Assembly: GCF_013373865.1 (NCBI RefSeq)
Contig: NC_050473.1
Location: 16,717,597 to 16,781,596, forward strand
Reading direction: 5' to 3'
DNA from: Monomorium pharaonis
Lineage: Eukaryota > Arthropoda > Insecta > Hymenoptera > Formicidae
DNA: 64,000 nt
In this document: positions 60,026 to 64,000 of the stretch, in pieces
Position numbering within the stretch: position 1 is the stretch's first letter
Layout of the letters: the number at the start of each line of letters is the position of its first letter
The notes under the pieces: model-generated
Databases searched by the model: none
What the model saw: only the letters and a program-made list of their open reading frames with translations
Told to the model about the DNA's origin: nothing
Position numbers and translations under genes: made by a program

Positions 60026-61245
60026 GATGGATGTCGCGAGAAAAAGAAACGGGAAGTTGTCGGTTCTCGCACAGCGCGCGACGTCACTTCCGTCGACGAT
60101 CGCGCCATCTGATGGCGAATCTGCGCATCAGCACTACGTTGGTCGAAGTCGCGCGACGTGGCTTTACGACCGACCGACTCTCGTTCATCTTGTTCTCGTC
60201 CCGTTCCTCTTCACCGATCAACCGGCATCTACACGGCATGCCCACGTTCCTCCTCCACTGTGCGTCTTCCAGTGACGCGCGATCTGGTTCTCCACACGTC
60301 CGATGAAAGTCACCGGCATGCCGCACGGGATGGTGTGACGGATTGACGGCGGCGCGACAGGTGAGTCTCCTTTTCTCACGCGGAACGCGGTTCAGGTTAG
60401 GTTAGGTTAGGACGCCCGCTGCTACCCGACGTGGACGTGGACGTTGGACGTGTCGCATGCACATGTGCATGTTGCTCCAATTAGCGAACCTGACGCGTGT
60501 CAAACAGCTGGAGATACCGTACGTGGGCGAGCCACGACTAGTCTGATCGATCACCCGGCTCTCTAAGCATTATTTCTTCGTTTTTCTCGCGCTTCGGAAG
60601 AGATTCCGAGGCCTTCGATTGTCCTTTACCGACAGATGTGCGTCTGGTCTTAAGGAATTTATGTGATTTCCTGGATAGCAACCTCCGTGGAGCGAGATGT
60701 CTTCTGGCAACATATGTATGTAGATGTAGCGTTGCACGCGTTTATTGGAATGTAGATGGCTGCTCTGCTGTTTAGTTTGAAGAATATAAAATGTAATTTT
60801 CGATAAAATGTATGACTATTTCAGGAATATTTTATTTGCGATGCGTTTTATTTGGATGTCTTCGTTTTATTTTAATATCGAAGCTTTTATTTTAATCTTG
60901 TTGAGTGTCTTTTTTTATTTTGATAGTTTTGTTTGGTGTCTGTTTTACTTTAATATATTGTTTTAATAAGTTTATTTTATTTCAATATACCAAAGCTTTC
61001 ATTTAGTGTCTTTATTTTTAAAATTTTATTTTGGTGTCTGCTTTATTTTAATATTCATTTTATTGTTTTATTTAAACATCACACAAGTATCATTGTTTTA
61101 TTTTAATAAAACTGTTACTTTGATGTCTTTGTTTTCTCTTAGTCAAAGTTTATTTGATTGCTTCTCTTTTGATTCATTTTTTCACGATATTATCTCTTTA
61201 CAGGACAGATTCAAGCTCGTAAGATCAGCGTGATTTCCAAAAAAG
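60026..61245. promoter_or_regulatory. Divergent RpS25/ZnT7 promoter and ZnT7 5' leader
   Basis: About 60026-60360 is GC-rich and lies between the RpS25 start codon and a donor at 60361 (GACAG then GTGAGT). It should hold both transcription starts. The matching acceptor is TTTACAG at 61197-61203, so ZnT7 has a leader exon ending at 60360 and a coding exon from 61204. The intron is T-rich and carries three TTAGG units at 60397-60411. Small plus- and minus-strand frames at 59946-60346 are shadows of this GC-rich DNA. Confidence 0.6.
60397..60411 (+). repeat. Short TTAGG telomere-type repeat
   Basis: Three full TTAGG units preceded by a partial AGG. TTAGG is the usual insect telomeric unit. Such short runs also occur as interstitial or promoter-proximal words, so little can be concluded. 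Confidence 0.8.
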
Positions 61246-62352
61246 ATGCTGCCACTCTCGCACAGTCCACGTGAGTCACGTTCCAACTTCCGCAGTAGGG
61301 TCAAGGAAAAGCTGCTGAGCTGGAAACGTCTCGTTTTTTCTGACAAAAATATCCGCAACTTATTCCTGTTTCTATGTCTCAACCTGTCTTTTGCTTGTGT
61401 CGAGCTGCTGTATGGAATATGGACCAACAGTCTTGGTCTTATTTCCGACAGTTTCCACATGTTCTTTGACTGCACCGGTCTACTGTTTGGTCTAGCAGCG
61501 TCGGTTATCACCAAGTGGAGAGCGAACGATCGATACTCGTACGGATACGTCAGGGCCGAGGTGCTAGGTGGTTTTGTGAACGGATTACTTCTGTTATTTA
61601 TAGCTGTGTTTATCATGTCTGAGGCGGTAGAGCGAGCCATTGAGCCACCGGAAATCAAGCACGAGAGACTCTTCGTGGTGTCTGTGCTGGGGCTGATAGT
61701 GAATTTAGTAGGGATATATGCATTTCAACACGGACACGGCCATGGCCACGGACATCATGGACATGGTCACAGTCATAGCCACAATCATAGTCATGGTGGG
61801 AGAGGACATCAAGATCACTCTCACTCTCACTCTCAGAACCATGACTATTCTCTCCTGAATCACAACTACGACCATCACGTCGAGATAGAATCGTCCTTCA
61901 GTGGTACAAACTCGCAGATCATGAAGGGTGTGTTCTTGCACATACTCGCGGACACCCTCGGGTCCGTCGGGGTGATTATATCGGCAGTGCTGATGCAGAT
62001 GTTCGGCTGGATGATCGCCGATTCGATCTGCTCTATGCTCATAGCAGTATTGATAGTGTTAAGTGTAGTCTCATTGATAAAGGATTCGTGGGAAGTGCTC
62101 ATGCAGAGACAACCAGTAGCACTGGATTACATTTTGCCACAGTGTTACAAGAAAGTGACGCAGATACCTGGCGTCTACAGCATGCAAGAGCCGCACTTCT
62201 GGACCCTGTGCTCAGATGTGTACGTTGGATGTCTGAAATTAGAGGTAGCTCGAGAAGTGGATCCAAAGTCGGTCGTGGCGACAACGCACAAAATTTTCCA
62301 GGCAGCGGGCATCAAACAGCTTACCGTCCAGCTTGATTATGCTCCCATGTGA
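61246..62352 (+). CDS. ZnT7: Zinc transporter 7 (SLC30A7, Golgi; 368 aa)
   Basis: One uninterrupted coding exon starting at the ATG at 61246, 42 bases after the acceptor. This is a cation diffusion facilitator with six membrane helices. The zinc-binding His-x-x-x-Asp pairs are visible in helix 2 (SDSFHMFFDC) and helix 5 (LHILADTLGS). Between helices 4 and 5 is the His-rich cytosolic loop (residues about 161-200; HGHGHGHGHHGHGHSHSH) that marks the ZnT5/ZnT7 type. The C-terminal cytosolic domain follows (QIPGVYSMQEPHFWTLCSD). It exports cytosolic zinc into the early secretory pathway to load zinc enzymes. The Drosophila counterpart is ZnT86D. The length agrees with human ZnT7 (376). The absence of introns within the coding region is notable in this intron-rich window but is not evidence of retrocopying, as the leader is spliced. 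Confidence 0.95.
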   Translation: MLPLSHSPRESRSNFRSRVKEKLLSWKRLVFSDKNIRNLFLFLCLNLSFACVELLYGIWTNSLGLISDSFHMFFDCTGLLFGLAASVITKWRANDRYSYGYVRAEVLGGFVNGLLLLFIAVFIMSEAVERAIEPPEIKHERLFVVSVLGLIVNLVGIYAFQHGHGHGHGHHGHGHSHSHNHSHGGRGHQDHSHSHSQNHDYSLLNHNYDHHVEIESSFSGTNSQIMKGVFLHILADTLGSVGVIISAVLMQMFGWMIADSICSMLIAVLIVLSVVSLIKDSWEVLMQRQPVALDYILPQCYKKVTQIPGVYSMQEPHFWTLCSDVYVGCLKLEVAREVDPKSVVATTHKIFQAAGIKQLTVQLDYAPM

Positions 62353-62488
62353 TCCACGAAAGGCGTCGCGGAGTGTTCTCGTTACGAGTGTAACGGAAGT
62401 GTGTCTGTCTGCAGGCTCTGAAATCCAGCGACAGTGTCGCAGACTGTTTTCGTCGAAAATGTAAGCGACGAGAAAATTAAGAGAAGCG

Positions 62489-62576
62489 TAGATTTGAACT
62501 CGAGATCCCTGGTTCCATAGACTAGCTCTCTTACCACTATGCCACACTGCTCCCAGGGATCCCGAGTTCAAATCTA
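62489..62576 (-). mobile_element. tRNA-derived element with 24-bp inverted repeat
   Basis: On the minus strand there is an A-box-like TGGCATAGTGG and a B-box-like GAGTTCAAATC, the internal promoter of tRNA genes and tRNA-derived SINEs. The cloverleaf is incomplete, so it is not called a working tRNA. The outer 24 bases at 62489-62512 and 62553-62576 are inverted repeats with one mismatch, so a transcript or single strand would fold into a long stem with a 40-base loop carrying the A box. Confidence 0.6.
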
Positions 62577-63030
62577 TCTAATGCTTCTTTAAATTTTTCC
62601 GATGTTTACAAAAAAGCCTATGATTGTGCGCATAGGAATGGTAATCACCTTGGACTACAAATCGTTTGAGGATCGTGTATGCCTTAGGAGAGAACTGCTG
62701 ACGGGATGATAGAAAAACACAATTTCTAAAAGTTTCTAATCGAATCAAATTATTAACTTAAAACACATTTCTGAAGTATGTATGGTAAAAAAAAATTTCT
62801 CTTAATATTAGATACTAAGAACAACGGTCAGTTACATTCTCTTCTCTGGAACAAGTGTTTTTCACTGTTTGTTCATCTTTTTATAAATACTTTATCGGAG
62901 CAAAGCATCATCTTTGTACTTGACTTGTAATTACTGGTTATTACAAGTAAGCATTTCAGAGCCAGATTTAATTTAATTATATCGTAATATGAGAGTAGCA
63001 TTACTTAGATTTTTTATTTTTGCAATGATG

Positions 63031-63166
63031 CCTTGCGCCGCAATGTAAATATTTAGAAGAGAACAAATCTTTATATACGCGATGTGAGCTCGAACTCGCG
63101 ACTTGTCACTTATGAGTTCGTTGTTCTCATACGGAGTTATATCGTATCTCGCCTTGCGTCACAATG
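63031..63166 (-). mobile_element. Degenerate tRNA-derived SINE-like element with flanking direct repeats
   Basis: The minus strand has a B-box-like GAGTTCGAGCTC (63097-63086) and, upstream of it, CTCATAA (63116-63110), which is the anticodon loop of elongator tRNA-Met. The body is flanked by 15-base direct repeats at 63031-63045 and 63152-63166 (13 of 15 identical), as expected for a decayed target-site duplication. No full cloverleaf. Confidence 0.5.
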
Positions 63167-64000
63167 ATGTGCGTTTGTAAGAATATTTTTTAACATGACT
63201 TCCGAGAGCAAAAGAATGCGGAATCTTATATAATTTGAATAACTGATCGAGACAATTATCATTTTTAGAAAATTAAATTATTGTTAGTTTGAAATGTGGA
63301 ATCCAAATGTTTAAGAATAACGCAAGCGGCCATAACAATCTGGTGACAGCTGTAGAGAGCTAGTTATGTCTGTACATCTTTGCATGAAATAAAGAAAGTA
63401 ACCTACAGTAAACATGAAAATATTTCATGAAAATATATTTACCATTTTTTATACAGTGATCTAAGAAAAGGTTGTTATTTGTATTTTTCCGTCCATGCTA
63501 AGTATTACCTTCCTTGTTACTCTGTAATACTTTGAACTCAGAAACATAACTTAGCATGAGTGGAACATTTGTTGAGTAACCGTACCAGTTATGTATGCAC
63601 AATCTGTTGGATGAATTTGTGTAATATTATTTGTATATAATTTATAATTATGTTATCGGGCTGATGCCGATTGTAGCTAAATAAACGAAATATTACAAGT
63701 TAATGACGTGAAAAATTAGAACCTGTAAAAAAGCGTCAGAATCCAAGGGATCCGGATAAGACGATTTTAGATTTTTTGGGGGAAAATATTTTCTCGATTT
63801 ATTTGTAGAACACTTTTCTAAACGTAACGGGAACTTTTTGGATCCTTACTGTAAAATGTAAATGATCGAAAAATTATTGAATGCGATATTTATCTTTGAT
63901 TTTTAGCTTCGTGATTAGATATTAAGCAGTTAAACACAGATTTAAATAATGATTTCATCGGATTTCTACGAGAAAATCGATAGCAATGATTTTTACATTT

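Larger units (their letters stand above)
62353..64000. other. ZnT7 3' region and tRNA-derived elements
   Basis: No further gene. An AATAAA lies at 63388-63393. Two tRNA-derived elements at 62489-62576 and 63031-63166 are listed separately. The remainder to the end of the window is AT-rich with nothing recognised. Confidence 0.5.

Noticed and set aside
62239..62571. 110-residue minus-strand frame
   Set aside because: It runs through the tRNA-derived element and antisense to the end of ZnT7.
62489..62576. A functional tRNA gene
   Set aside because: A- and B-box-like words are present, but the acceptor and T stems do not pair properly and the flanks form a long inverted repeat instead.

Overview
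This window looks like nuclear DNA of an insect, most plausibly a hymenopteran of ant type. The genes have many short introns with GT-AG ends, introns and intergenic DNA are very AT-rich, microsatellites are frequent, and every recognisable product is an animal housekeeping or signalling protein of insect flavour. The species assignment is inference. No bacterial, phage, CRISPR or intact transposon gene was seen. Exon joins given below were worked out by hand from splice consensus and reading phase, and phases close across each listed multi-exon gene; the sequence contains no transcript evidence.

Layout. 1-7.3 kb: little coding DNA except an intronless-looking minus-strand gene for a protein with Gly-Asp-Gly repeats (3172-3942); upstream noncoding DNA includes two abutting perfect hairpins at 6.35-6.41 kb. 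7.4-11.6 kb: a ten-exon plus-strand gene for a Ser-rich coiled-coil protein, with one GC-AG intron. 14-19.5 kb: three minus-strand genes for small secreted proteins sharing a Tyr-Asp-Gln-Arg-Gln motif, an apparent tandem family. 21.7-24.5 kb: AKAP10 (dual RGS, PKA anchor). 26.1-28.4 kb: GPR143/OA1 on the minus strand, convergent with AKAP10. 28.7-30.9 kb: Plrg1 (spliceosome WD40) on the minus strand, divergent from ATIC (purine synthesis) at 32.0-34.8 kb. 35.8-38.9 kb: Nup85. 39.7-48.9 kb: REV3, the catalytic subunit of DNA polymerase zeta, with a large 11-bp minisatellite in one intron. 50.2-57.4 kb: a PHF7/G2E3-like PHD-finger protein with a very long tail. 58.4-60.0 kb: RpS25 on the minus strand, hosting two C/D-box snoRNA candidates. 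61.2-62.4 kb: ZnT7 (SLC30A7), divergent from RpS25. 62.5-63.2 kb: two tRNA-derived elements.

The genes do not form a pathway. The block is a set of neighbours, several arranged head-to-head (Plrg1/ATIC, RpS25/ZnT7) or in close same-strand succession (ATIC, Nup85, REV3, PHD-finger gene). The most promising leads are the secreted YDQRQ cluster, the RpS25 intronic snoRNA pair that matches the 18S rRNA A99 guide rule, and the REV3 minisatellite that is open in all three forward frames.
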